Part shown: piece by piece, positions 18,555-28,900 of the stretch | Layout: each line of letters starts with the position of its first letter | Numbering within the stretch: the first letter of the stretch is position 1 | NCBI GenBank assembly: GCA_015058955.1 | Contig: SVBJ01000002.1 | Span: 90,988 to 154,987, forward strand | Reading direction: 5' to 3' | From: Erysipelotrichaceae bacterium | GTDB lineage: Bacteria; Bacillota_I; Bacilli_A; Erysipelotrichales; Erysipelotrichaceae | DNA length: 64,000 nt | The notes under the pieces: generated by a model | What the model saw: the letters and a program-made list of their open reading frames with translations, nothing else | Databases searched by the model: none | What the model was told of the DNA's origin: nothing | Program-made: the position numbers and the translations under genes

Positions 18555-20945
18555 ATGACACAATTCTTGAAAAGAATCGCCATCGTGACTCTGGCTGTTT
18601 TAATGTGCCTGACAGGATTATCTGTTAAAGCACAGGCAGAAGATACAGCGATTGCAACCGCACTTTATATGGAAGATAACATTGTCCCTTTGAATGGTAC
18701 GATATGGATCGATTTCTGGCTTGATCCATGGGACAAGGACGTCAGCAGAGAGTTAAAATGGGAAAGCGCTGACGAAAGCATTGCGACAGTTGATGACAGA
18801 GGAAATGTAACGGGTCATAAACCAGGCGATGTAAAAATCTATGCAACAACAACAGACGGGTCAAATATTAAGGCAGAATGTAATGTCTGGGTTTTGAATG
18901 AAGAAAGTGCAGCCTATGCTGTTTTGATGGATAACGGTGATTTCGTATTTTTGAGATCTTTTGAGGAACCGGCTAATTACGGAGACGGACAGGAAATAAA
19001 AGATATTAAAGGAAATACTTATAAAGGCAAGGTTTTCAGTTACATTGAAAGAAAATATGCAAATGAATGGACGTATGCTGAAGGTATAAATGATAAGATA
19101 AAAAAAGCATATGTAGCTGAAGGATCAACAATTTATCTTCTGGATATGCAGAATTTCTTTTATAACTGTGTAAACATGACAGAAGTTAACTTCAATGGTT
19201 TCAATACTGAAAGAGTAGAGCGCTTTGATCATATGTTTGCTAGATGCGGATCACTTGAAAAGATTGATATGAGCGGTGTTTCAATGAAGTCTGTTGAAGG
19301 CTACTATAATATGTTCGGCGAATGTGACAGTTTAACAGAAATTATATTAGGAACAGAACTTAATGCCTGGGCATTAATGGAATTGCCGGCCGGAAAATGG
19401 ACAAGAGGTACAGAGAGTTATCTGGCATATGACATTGCCATAGAGTATTCTTCTCATCCAGAAGATCTGGCAGGAACATGGACAAGAAAACTGGTTCCGG
19501 CAACAGCCATAAAATTTGAGTATGATGAATATGAAGTATGGTGTCCTAACTATGGAACAGAGCTGAAGGTTATTTTTACTCCTGAAGATGCAACATCTCC
19601 TTTGGAATGGAAAAGTTCAGATGAAACTATTGCAAAAGCATATTCATCAGGAGAGGTTGTAGGATACAAGCCTGGAACAGTAACCATAACTGTCAGAACA
19701 ACAGATGGTACAAATCTGAGTGCAACCTGTACTGTTAATGTTGTACCTAGACCAGAGCCTGTTTATCTGCAACGGTTCAAGTTCACGAAAAAAGAATATG
19801 AGGTACCGGTAAATAGTCATCTTGTACTTGAATATGAGGTTACACCGGAAGGAGCAGAAATAGAGGATCTGTTCTGGGAAAGCTCTGATGAGTCCATTGC
19901 TGAAGTCTATGGAGGAGTAGTATATCCTTATAACATGGGAACGGTAACAATTACAGGAAGAAATGGTGATGGAACTATAAAAGATACCTGTACAGTAACA
20001 ATTACTGAAGCGGTGGAAAAATACTATGCATACAGAGTGTCAGGTTCTAACAGATACAAAACAAGTCTGGAGATAGCTACCGTGTTCTGTGAATGGTGGG
20101 ATGAAACAAAAGTTGAAAATATCATTCTTGCCTTCGGTGGCAATTTTGCAGATGCTTTGGCTGGCAGCTACCTGGCAGCAGTAAAGAAAGCTCCAATTGT
20201 CATAATCAATGACCGGAATATTGATCTGGTTAAGAAACACGTGCAAAAATATCTGGACGAGAAGGGAACAATCTATATTCTGGGTGGTACAGCTGCTGTC
20301 TCTGATAAAGTAGAAAAGGAAATGAAAAAAATTACCAAGAATGTCAAGAGACTGGCTGGAAGTAACAGATATGGCACTAACCTCGCTATTCTTAATGAAG
20401 CAGGTATGAATTCTGATACTATTCTGGTAGCAACAGGTGGAAACTTCGCTGACTCATTAAGTGCTTCAGCAACAGGATATCCAATGCTTCTGGTAAAAGA
20501 TGCCTTAACTGCTGAACAGAAAGCCTTCTTAAAGAAGAACAGCGATAAGAAGATCTACATTCTTGGCGGAACAAACGCAGTTAGCAGTACTGTGGAAAAA
20601 GAACTGAATGCATATGGTAAAGTACGTAGACTTGCTGGTGCCTCAAGATTTGAAACATCTGTACTGATCGCTGAGAAATTCTTTGAAAATCCTTATGGAG
20701 CAGTAGTTGCTTACAGTAATGATTATCCTGATGGCTTATGTGGTGGTCCATTAGGATACAAGGAAGGAATTCCACTGTTACTGACTAGATCAGATAAGCT
20801 TGATGCCGCTCGGAAATATATAAAGGATAATGGTATTATGATGCTTGATGTCCTTGGCGGTGAAGCCAGACTGACAAACAAAGACATTAAGAAGCTGTTT
20901 GGCAATAAAGAAGTTAATTATTATCACGAAGAATACAAAGATTAA
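18555..20945 (+). CDS. Secreted Big_2/DUF285/CWB2 surface protein
   Basis: A 796-residue exported protein with a signal peptide of about 30 residues ending KAQAED. Three Ig-like Big_2 domains are visible, each with the pattern W-S-S-D-E-x-I-A: residues about 33-115, 315-398 and 403-488. Between the first two are a YAVLMDNGDFVFLRS module (from residue 121) and a short DUF285 segment (FNGFNTERVERFDHMF and following) closed by LPAGKWTRG and LAGTWTR. Residues 495-790 are three CWB2 repeats (GSNRYKT, GSNRYGT, GASRFET; NFADALAGSYLAAVK, NFADSLSASATGYP, DYPDGLCGGPLG). The gene begins a codon-use shift to A/T-ending codons relative to the operon upstream. It has its own -10 box, AGGGAGG site and downstream terminator, so it is probably transcribed alone. 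Confidence 0.9.
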   Translation: MTQFLKRIAIVTLAVLMCLTGLSVKAQAEDTAIATALYMEDNIVPLNGTIWIDFWLDPWDKDVSRELKWESADESIATVDDRGNVTGHKPGDVKIYATTTDGSNIKAECNVWVLNEESAAYAVLMDNGDFVFLRSFEEPANYGDGQEIKDIKGNTYKGKVFSYIERKYANEWTYAEGINDKIKKAYVAEGSTIYLLDMQNFFYNCVNMTEVNFNGFNTERVERFDHMFARCGSLEKIDMSGVSMKSVEGYYNMFGECDSLTEIILGTELNAWALMELPAGKWTRGTESYLAYDIAIEYSSHPEDLAGTWTRKLVPATAIKFEYDEYEVWCPNYGTELKVIFTPEDATSPLEWKSSDETIAKAYSSGEVVGYKPGTVTITVRTTDGTNLSATCTVNVVPRPEPVYLQRFKFTKKEYEVPVNSHLVLEYEVTPEGAEIEDLFWESSDESIAEVYGGVVYPYNMGTVTITGRNGDGTIKDTCTVTITEAVEKYYAYRVSGSNRYKTSLEIATVFCEWWDETKVENIILAFGGNFADALAGSYLAAVKKAPIVIINDRNIDLVKKHVQKYLDEKGTIYILGGTAAVSDKVEKEMKKITKNVKRLAGSNRYGTNLAILNEAGMNSDTILVATGGNFADSLSASATGYPMLLVKDALTAEQKAFLKKNSDKKIYILGGTNAVSSTVEKELNAYGKVRRLAGASRFETSVLIAEKFFENPYGAVVAYSNDYPDGLCGGPLGYKEGIPLLLTRSDKLDAARKYIKDNGIMMLDVLGGEARLTNKDIKKLFGNKEVNYYHEEYKD

Positions 20946-20953
20946 TAAACGAG

Positions 20954-20980
20954 AAAGCCCTCCTTCTTAGGAGGACTTTT
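20954..20980 (+). terminator. Intrinsic terminator
   Basis: Stem AAAG-C-CCTCC pairs with GGAGG-A-CTTT around TTCTTA, with one internal C/A mismatch, and ends in four T residues. It lies nine bases after the CWB2 gene's stop. Confidence 0.75.
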
Positions 20981-21047
20981 ACTATGGTTAGTAATAACAC
21001 ATTGTTTGTAAAAAAACGTTTTCTACGTTATTATAAAAGATATAGTG

Positions 21048-21076
21048 AACAGATAAAAACACGATTTTTATCTGTT
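21048..21076 (+). promoter_or_regulatory. Perfect 12-bp inverted repeat in the leader of the 1573-residue gene
   Basis: Arms 21048-21059 and 21065-21076 are exact reverse complements around the 5-base loop CACGA. Candidate -10 boxes (TATAAA at 21032-21037 or TATAGT at 21041-21046) lie just upstream, so the hairpin would be at or just after the transcription start. No T run follows it directly. It may be an operator, an mRNA 5' stabiliser or a second, weak terminator. Confidence 0.6.
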
Positions 21077-21112
21077 AATCAAAACAGAAAATAGAAAGGA
21101 AGCATAGGAATT

Positions 21113-24100
21113 ATGGAAATATCTAGAAAGCTGAAACAGCTAATGAAGGTTTTGTTAGTTGTTTTCATGTCTTTAACAATGATTATTCCTGATGGATTGG
21201 TAAAAGCAGAAAATAGTCTTAGTACTGACAAGACTGAATACGAAGCAGGTGAACCAATTGTGGTAACAGCTTCAACAGATTTATCAGGTGCTTGGGTTGG
21301 ATTGTATGATGAGAACACATCTATACATCTTCAATCTGTTGCCTGGTACTATGTCAGTGATTATCCGGGAGTAGCTGAAAATCTGTTGGCTCATCCGAAT
21401 AATAAAGATGGTTTTCCTGTTGATAATCTGCCTGCCGGGAATTATAGAGTTGAATTACTTTATAGTAATAATGGTATTTATACACAAATAGTAGATCCAA
21501 TAGCTATAACTATTGTGTCTAATGTTCCTGAAGAAATACATGTTGATAAGGAAGATGACGGATTTAAGTATCATCAGTATAAGTATTCTGAAAAGGTACT
21601 TGTAACAGCAACAAGTCCAGATCCAGCAGCAACCGTAAGATTATGTGATGAAAGCCCATCAGCTGATTATGGATATGATAATGGTTCATATGTAAGCTAT
21701 AAGTTAACAGACTATGAAAATCCAGTAGATATTCTCGCATTAGCAATAGAAAAAGGTGTAAAGCCTGAAGCGGGAAAACAGTATAGGATTTATCTTGTCA
21801 ATGGTGCTGGTGATTGGGTAACGCAGGCAAGATGTGAACTGTTGGTTACTTATGATGATGAAAATGTTAAATGGGCATTATCTGAAGATAAGACATCAGC
21901 AACTATCACTTTTAAACGTGTTGATGATGAAACAAAAACCGAAACATTTGATGCTGTTTTAGGTGAAAAGACAGTTAAGAAGGCAGCTACATGTACTGAA
22001 ACTGGAACAGATGAATACTCTGTATCATTCCAGTTTGGCGAAGAGCCATTAGTAACTGTAAATGATACCTTAGCATTTACAGGTACAGTTGAAGATGAAG
22101 TTGCTGCATTAGGTCATGCATGGGGTGAATGGGAAGTTATTACCCCGGCTACTGAAGAAAATCCGGGATTAGAAAGAAGAGTATGTCGGAACGATCCTAA
22201 TCACATCGAGGAAAGAGAAATACCTGTATTAACACATGTCCATTCACTGACTCATACTGAAGCAAAAGCAGCAACATGTACAGAACGGGGAAATAATGAA
22301 TATTATGTTTGTTCCGGCTGTGGCAAATACTTTAGTGATGCAGAAGCAACTCACGAATTAAATGCAGAGGATGTAATTTTACGGCCGTTGGGTCACAACA
22401 CTGGCAATTGGGTTTGTGAAAATGGCAAGCATTATAAAGTATGTGAACGCTGTGGAGAAAAAGTAGATGAAGCAGATTGTGAATATGAAAGCGTAATTAA
22501 AGATAATACGGTTACTTTTACATGTAAGGTTTGTGGCAACAGCTATAATGTTGAATTGGTTGAAACTGATAAGAATGTTTATGAATATGAAGAGCCAATC
22601 AATGTAACAATTAATGGTTATGACTGTGCAACAGGATACGTATGGGTTGGTTTATATAGCAAAGATGCAACTCCTGCAGGAACAAACCCTGCTATCTATT
22701 GGTATGATAACAGTAATTATGATTTAACGAAGGCTGTAGATATTAAGAAAACAGATAACTCCAGCGGAAAAATGATAGATTATGAAACGGGTGGAGAATA
22801 CGACGTCGTATTAATGTATCAGTCAGCTGATGGGAATTATTACAATGTTGTAGGAAGAAAGACTGTTACGATCAATCCAAGTACAGTAAAAGATAATATT
22901 GTAGTTGACAAGAACGATGATGGATTTGAATATCATAACTACAAGTATTCTGAGAAAGTACTTGTAACAGCAACAAGCCCAAATCCAAAAGCATCTGTAA
23001 GGCTTTGTGATAAAAATCCTAGTGATTCACATGGATATGATAATGGATATTATGTAAGTTATAATCTGTCAGATTATGATGAGCCGGTTGATATTCTCGC
23101 ATTAGCGCTCGAAGAAGGCGTTAAGCCAGAACCTGGAAAACAGTACAGATTATACTTAATCAGCCCTGTAGAATCAAATACAAACAACTGGGTAATGCAG
23201 GCAAAAGTTGAACTTTTGGTTACTTATTATGACGATGAAGAACATGTTGAATGGAAATTATCAGAAGATAAGTCAACAGCAACTATTACATTACCAAGAG
23301 TTGATGATGATACAAAGAAGGTAACCTTTGACGCAGTTGTTGGTCAGAAAACCAATAAAAAGGCTGCAACATGTACAGAAACAGGAATTGATAGTTATGC
23401 CGTCTCCTTTGAATTCACAGATGATAACAGAGTTGTTACAGTAAATGACACTGAAAAGTTTACTGGAAATGTCGATGTTGAAACAGATGCATTGGGTCAT
23501 GAATGGGGCAAATGGCATACTGATCCAAATGATCCAACCAAGGAAATAAGAGAATGTAGTCGTTGTGGTGCTACTGAAACAAGAGATTATGTCCCTTGTG
23601 ATCACCAGTTCCCATTAAATCACATTGAAGCTAAAGACCCTACATGTACTGAACCAGGTAATATTGAGTATTGGACTTGTTCAAAATGTGGCCGATTCTT
23701 CTCTGATGCTGAGGCAAAGAATGAAATTGATGAAGCTAATACAGTAGTAAAGGCTTTAGGTCATAATTACAGTAATAATTGGACTTTCAACGAAGAAAAG
23801 CATAATCATTACAAAGAATGCTCACGTTGTCATGACAGAATTGAAGAAGCATGTACGTTTGAAAACAAAATCAGCAATGGTGTTGTTACCCATACCTGTT
23901 CAGTCTGCGGTGGCAGTTATGAAGAAAAGTTCTTATGGACTGACAAGAAGGAATACAAACAGTATGAGCCAATCATGGTATATGTAGATCTTTCTGTAGT
24001 AGCTGATTACGAAGGTCTGGATTTAGCGAACTCATGGGTATCTATGTATCCTGCTGGTGAAGTACCTAGAGCAGATATGTCAATTAGATGGCATTATATT

Positions 24101-25834
24101 AGTACAACACCTAGTCCGTTTGACATGTTGGCTACCTTGTATATCAATGGTGAAGGAGGATCTGGAACAACAAACGGCAGAGATGGATATTTAACTACTG
24201 CTGGAGATTATGATATCTATCTGTTAGCTGATGGTGGTTATGATAAGAGAATATCCTACATAACAATTACAATAACAGAGGAAACAATTGCTGCAAGTGA
24301 GATTAAATTTGAGTTCAACGGCAAGGCTCAGGAAATGGAACAGAAGAATGAGTTTGTTCTGCCGATTGAAACTATGAATTTTAAAGTTTCAGTTGAAGAA
24401 CCATATGGTTCATGGGTAGGTGTTTACAAAGCAGAATACGAAAAAGATTTTGACTTTGCATCAATTTCTTCATACAAATGGTGGTATATCAGAGATATCA
24501 ATGATACCCTTGTTGATTTGAAGGATGTTTGTGGTGAAGCCGGTAAGTATACTCTTGTAGTATTTGGAAGCGGCGGACACAGTGACATTAGAAACCTGAT
24601 TTACATTGAAGTAACAAAAGAAATCGTTGAAGAAAAGATAACAATAGAACCAACATGTACCAGTGCTGGCAGTAAGCATGTCAAGTATTCTGATAATACA
24701 GAAGAAGATCTGCCAATTCCTGCATTAGGCCATGAATGGGGTGAATTCAAGTTTGATGGTGAAGCAGCTAAGACTCATACCAAGGAATGCTCACGCTGCC
24801 ATGAAAAGGTAACTGAAGAGTGCACATTCACTTCAGAAGAAAAAGACGGAATCATCACTTATACGTGCGAAGTATGCGGTGGTCAGTATACTTATGAAAA
24901 GACAGTTGCTGATGAACCTGTATACAGAGCTTCTGGTCTTAACAGGTACTTTACAGCTATCCAGGCTGCTGATGTATTCATGCAGAAGACCGGCAAGGAA
25001 AAGCTTGATACAGTAGTATTAGCTTGCGGCACTAATTTCGCTGATGCCTTGGCAGGCTCATATCTGGCAGCAGTTAAGGATGCTCCTATCCTGTTAATTG
25101 ATGATAACGAAAAAGCTGTAACAGTTGAGAACTACATCAAGGAACACATGGTTGAGGGTGGATTAGTATACATTCTTGGCGGTGATAAAGCAGTAGCGCC
25201 TAAGTTTGAAAATGATCTGAAGAAGGCTGGGTTAACAGTCAAGAGATTAAAGGGCGACAACAGATATGGAACTAACCTTGAAATTCTGAAAGAAGCCGGC
25301 ATTGAGGGTGATACAATTCTGGTAAGTGTTGGCAGCAACTATGCTGACAGCTTAAGTGCATCTGCAACAGGATTACCTGTACTGTTAGTTAAGGATGCTC
25401 TGACAAAGGAACAGAAGGACTTCTTAAGCAACTACAGCGGCAAGAAGATCTACATCCTTGGTGGAACCAGTGCTGTTAACAGAACAGTTGAAGGCGAAAT
25501 GGGCGAGTATGGTACAGTCAAGCGTATTCAGGGTGATAACAGATATGAAACATCAACGAAGATTGCTGAGCAGTTCTTCAAGGATGCTGATACGATTCTG
25601 CTGGCTGTTGGCGATAATTTCCCTGATGGATTATGCGGAGGTGCATTAGCTTATCAGTTACATGCTCCTGTAGTATTAGTCAAGGATGGCAGAGCTGATT
25701 ATGCCAAGAAGTTCGTCAAGAACAACGGTATTGAAAAAGCTGTTGTACTCGGCGGCGAAAATGCCCTGAAGAAGGCATTGGTTAACGAAATCTTAGGACG
25801 TGATCCTAAGGCTGATATCCCTGCTTATCAGTAA
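21113..25834 (+). CDS. Large secreted CWB2 protein with six WVGLY modules and CxxC repeats
   Basis: A 1573-residue surface protein. The signal peptide covers about residues 1-31 (VFMSLTMIIPDGLVKAEN). Six copies of an Ig-sized beta-rich module follow, recognisable by TDKxxYxxxEPIxVT and WVGLY or related strands, near residues 35, 143, 485, 597, 950 and 1065. Between them stand GHxWG/TCTE segments with paired CxxC motifs, e.g. VCERCGEKVDEADCEYES and ECSRCHEKVTEECTF, which could bind metal. Residues about 143-596 and 597-950 are related, a duplication with a period near 454 residues. Three CWB2 repeats fill residues 1270-1560 (GLNRYFT, GDNRYGT, GDNRYET; NFPDGLCGG). No enzyme motif was seen; adhesion or structural spacing is an inference. 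An AAAGGAAG site stands ahead of the ATG. Confidence 0.88.
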   Translation: MEISRKLKQLMKVLLVVFMSLTMIIPDGLVKAENSLSTDKTEYEAGEPIVVTASTDLSGAWVGLYDENTSIHLQSVAWYYVSDYPGVAENLLAHPNNKDGFPVDNLPAGNYRVELLYSNNGIYTQIVDPIAITIVSNVPEEIHVDKEDDGFKYHQYKYSEKVLVTATSPDPAATVRLCDESPSADYGYDNGSYVSYKLTDYENPVDILALAIEKGVKPEAGKQYRIYLVNGAGDWVTQARCELLVTYDDENVKWALSEDKTSATITFKRVDDETKTETFDAVLGEKTVKKAATCTETGTDEYSVSFQFGEEPLVTVNDTLAFTGTVEDEVAALGHAWGEWEVITPATEENPGLERRVCRNDPNHIEEREIPVLTHVHSLTHTEAKAATCTERGNNEYYVCSGCGKYFSDAEATHELNAEDVILRPLGHNTGNWVCENGKHYKVCERCGEKVDEADCEYESVIKDNTVTFTCKVCGNSYNVELVETDKNVYEYEEPINVTINGYDCATGYVWVGLYSKDATPAGTNPAIYWYDNSNYDLTKAVDIKKTDNSSGKMIDYETGGEYDVVLMYQSADGNYYNVVGRKTVTINPSTVKDNIVVDKNDDGFEYHNYKYSEKVLVTATSPNPKASVRLCDKNPSDSHGYDNGYYVSYNLSDYDEPVDILALALEEGVKPEPGKQYRLYLISPVESNTNNWVMQAKVELLVTYYDDEEHVEWKLSEDKSTATITLPRVDDDTKKVTFDAVVGQKTNKKAATCTETGIDSYAVSFEFTDDNRVVTVNDTEKFTGNVDVETDALGHEWGKWHTDPNDPTKEIRECSRCGATETRDYVPCDHQFPLNHIEAKDPTCTEPGNIEYWTCSKCGRFFSDAEAKNEIDEANTVVKALGHNYSNNWTFNEEKHNHYKECSRCHDRIEEACTFENKISNGVVTHTCSVCGGSYEEKFLWTDKKEYKQYEPIMVYVDLSVVADYEGLDLANSWVSMYPAGEVPRADMSIRWHYISTTPSPFDMLATLYINGEGGSGTTNGRDGYLTTAGDYDIYLLADGGYDKRISYITITITEETIAASEIKFEFNGKAQEMEQKNEFVLPIETMNFKVSVEEPYGSWVGVYKAEYEKDFDFASISSYKWWYIRDINDTLVDLKDVCGEAGKYTLVVFGSGGHSDIRNLIYIEVTKEIVEEKITIEPTCTSAGSKHVKYSDNTEEDLPIPALGHEWGEFKFDGEAAKTHTKECSRCHEKVTEECTFTSEEKDGIITYTCEVCGGQYTYEKTVADEPVYRASGLNRYFTAIQAADVFMQKTGKEKLDTVVLACGTNFADALAGSYLAAVKDAPILLIDDNEKAVTVENYIKEHMVEGGLVYILGGDKAVAPKFENDLKKAGLTVKRLKGDNRYGTNLEILKEAGIEGDTILVSVGSNYADSLSASATGLPVLLVKDALTKEQKDFLSNYSGKKIYILGGTSAVNRTVEGEMGEYGTVKRIQGDNRYETSTKIAEQFFKDADTILLAVGDNFPDGLCGGALAYQLHAPVVLVKDGRADYAKKFVKNNGIEKAVVLGGENALKKALVNEILGRDPKADIPAYQ
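21542..23940 (+). repeat. Diverged tandem duplication, period about 1.36-1.38 kb
   Basis: The segment starting VDKEDDGFKYHQYKYSEKVL at 21542 recurs as VDKNDDGFEYHNYKYSEKVL at 22904, and KKAATCTETG recurs from about 21980 to 23360. Between them both copies keep the order WVGLY-like module, LSEDKxxATIT segment, TCTE segment, CxxC pair. Similarity is clear at the protein level and partial at the DNA level. Confidence 0.75.
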
Positions 25835-25857
25835 TAGGGATAAAGAATATTAAGCTG

Positions 25858-25895
25858 AATCAGGGCTCATCGTAAGGTGAGCCCTGGTTGTTTTA
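25858..25895 (+). terminator. Intrinsic terminator
   Basis: Nine-bp stem CAGGGCTCA/TGAGCCCTG (25861-25869 with 25878-25886), extendable by three pairs, then GTTGTTTT. It overlaps the -35 region of the next promoter. Confidence 0.8.
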
Positions 25896-25916
25896 TTTAC
25901 CTGTTTTTTTTATAAT
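25888..25916 (+). promoter_or_regulatory. Promoter for the gene at 25979
   Basis: TTGTTT (25888-25893) and TATAAT (25911-25916) are separated by 17 bases. The leader that follows holds alternative short inverted repeats (ACTAAT/ATTAGT at 25935-25940 and 25955-25960; TAATC/GATTA inside) and an AGAGGAG ribosome site. Confidence 0.6.
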
Positions 25917-25978
25917 ATATGTATTGGAATTGGAACTAATCTCATGATTAATCCATTAGTATTAGAGGAGAAATCTAT

Positions 25979-28900
25979 ATGAAAGTACAATTTAAAAATG
26001 TGTTCATTGCAGCTATTGCTATTCTGAGTTGCTTTGTTCTTTCATTTGGCGCATTTGATAAAATGCGGGCTAATGACATTGAGAACTATGCAGTAGAAAC
26101 AGCAGCAATCAGCGCTGACCACTCCATGCTGAATCCTGAAAGCATTGCTTACGGGAAGACAAGTGCAGGTGATGATGTAACAATCAGAACCTTCAATACT
26201 TCACGGGACCTGGACCCGGGAATAACTGTTTCCGTAACAAAGAGTAAGGTAATCGTACAGGTTAATGGCGTGGGATCAGGCGGAACAGCCAATCTGTACA
26301 GCTATGATCCTAACGACTATCATCCGAAGGATACCTTAAGAGGATTAAGTACCGGTAATGGTTACAGCGCTACCGATATCGGTGAATATAAGCTTGGTTC
26401 AAACGCTTCGTTTGAGTTCAACCGCTATGTTCACGGCAGCGGTTATGATAATCTGTACCGCAAGTTCTATATTGTCAAGGACGGCAATATCGTTGCCGGC
26501 CCTGTCTATGCATCAGAAATTGAAGCATACAGAGACGTCAAGCCTTTTGAGACCAATACAAAGAAGGGTCTTATCTGCGAAGACTTCAGTACCATTAATA
26601 CCGCTAAGGAAATGGGCATTGGCAGAACAGTTATCAACTGTGACCTGGGTTCATTGATCCTTGCCAACGAGGATGCAAACGGTAATCCTATTGATAACAG
26701 CAAGAGACCTAATACTGTTTCATTCGAATCAAACGGTGAAACTTTCTATTTTGATACTGAATGGTTAAGCCTTCAGGACCAGCTGACGATTCCTTTCTCA
26801 AAGGCAGGAATCAACGTTACTTTCGTAGTAATCGTATGGCAGCAGACGACTGTTGGCAGTAAGGAATATCCTGAATCATTAAGATATGACACAGGTGGAA
26901 CCGATACCGTAACATTAGGTGTCAATACCGGTAATCCATTAGGTGCAAAATATGTTATCGCAGCTATGGAATTCCTGGCTGAAAGATATTCAAAGTCTCC
27001 TGAAACGGGTCTGGTTGACCGTTGGGTAATCGCTAACGAAATCGACTATGCTTATGACTGGTTCCTGATTCAGTCCAGAGCAAAGGGTTCTGACGGCAAG
27101 TATCACAAGTATGATTTCAACATCTTCATGGAAGAATTTGCCCGTTACTTCAGACTGTCCAACGCAGCAGTTCAGAAATATAACAAGAACAATAAGGCAT
27201 ACATCTCTCTGACTCATAACTGGGCAGAAAGCTGTCTGGATTCATACGGTGAAGACCCTAATACTTCAAAGAGATTCTTTGCCTGGGCACCTCTTGATAT
27301 CCTTGAATGGATGAAGAAGTATGATGCACCACGCGGTGACTTCAACTGGGGTATTACCGTTCACCCATATCCAATCGGAACTACTTCCAGCAATCCATGT
27401 GTCACTGACTTACATGCTGACAGACTGAGTCCTAAGTGGAAATCAATCAACGGTAACTATAAGACATCTCCATGGATCACGGCTGCTAACCTTGAACTTT
27501 ATCAGCAGTATTTCGATCTGCCTGAAAACAAGTACAAGGGAACTGAAATGAGAAATGTCATCCTGACAGAAACCAGTATCTGTAACAAGGTCAAGGGAAC
27601 TGTTTCGGATGCAGAATACGAAGAATCAATCAATGAACAGGCTGCAACAATTGCGATGTACTATTACAGAGCAGCCATGCTGCCATGCATTGATGAAGTT
27701 GACTACTTTGAGGAGAATGACCAGCCTGGTTCATATGCCTTAGGTCTGATTGCTCATGACGGAACCAAGAAGCCTTCATGGACTATCTGGAAATATGTTG
27801 ATACTGAACTCAGCTTCGAATATGCCAACAGATACCTGAAGTACATTTGCGAAGAACAGTTCAAGAATGCTACAAGCTACAGAGAATTCATGGACGTTGT
27901 TACTGCAGAATCAGGATTCAACTGGGATGCATACTGGGATGAAGCCAAGATCATGACCAGACCGATAACCGGTGGAGAATCTCTGGATCCGGCAATCCGG
28001 ACAGATAAGGATTCATATGCAGGCAACGAACCGATTCTGGTAACTGCCAGCGGTACTGACGGCAACAGAGTAGGCTTATTCAAGAAGTCAGATGATGTAA
28101 ATGCTGTTGAACCTATCTATGTTTATACTCTTGGCTTAACAACCAATGGTGTAAAGGCAGGTAATGGTGCTCAGTGTGATATTCTGGCTTATGGTGATAT
28201 TTCAGCATCACGTTCTGCAGATCAGAATCTGCCGGCTGGTGATTATAAAGTTGTCTTATTAAATGGCAAGAATGATAAGGTCAAGGAATTCAAGATCACA
28301 TCTGCTAATAATTTCGGCAGTGAAGAGTACTCATTATCAGTAGCTAAGAATACATTTGCTTATGGTGAACCGGTATTCGTAAGTGCTACAGGTCCGAACA
28401 ACGGAAGCTGGGTTGGTATCTATGGTGAAGATCAGACTCCACAGCAGGTTACATCAATCTTCTGGTATTACGTAAACGACGGAACTCTGTTATCAGGAAA
28501 ACCGGTAGCAATCCAGAATCAGCGTCATGAAAGAGATTCTCTTACTCCTGGTAACTATAAGATCATTCTGTTCAACGATGGTAATTACAGCGTTAATCAG
28601 ACTGTTCATATCACTGTTGAAGAAGGAACAATCGGTGATCTAAAGAGCATAAGATACACACTCAACAACAATACAGACGGATTTGCTAATGGTATTGTCT
28701 CAGTTAACAGAGGCGATTCAGGCGCAACTGACTGTGTAATGTTCTGGGCTGATGCAAACGGAAAGCCATTGGAAGGATATGATTCCTTACAGATGTTCAA
28801 ACTGACTGACGTTGTTACAGACCATAAGATGGTTACTCATACCTTCATTCCTGAAGGCGCAAAGAAGCTGATTGCTTATGGATCCAATGGCAGTGCATTA

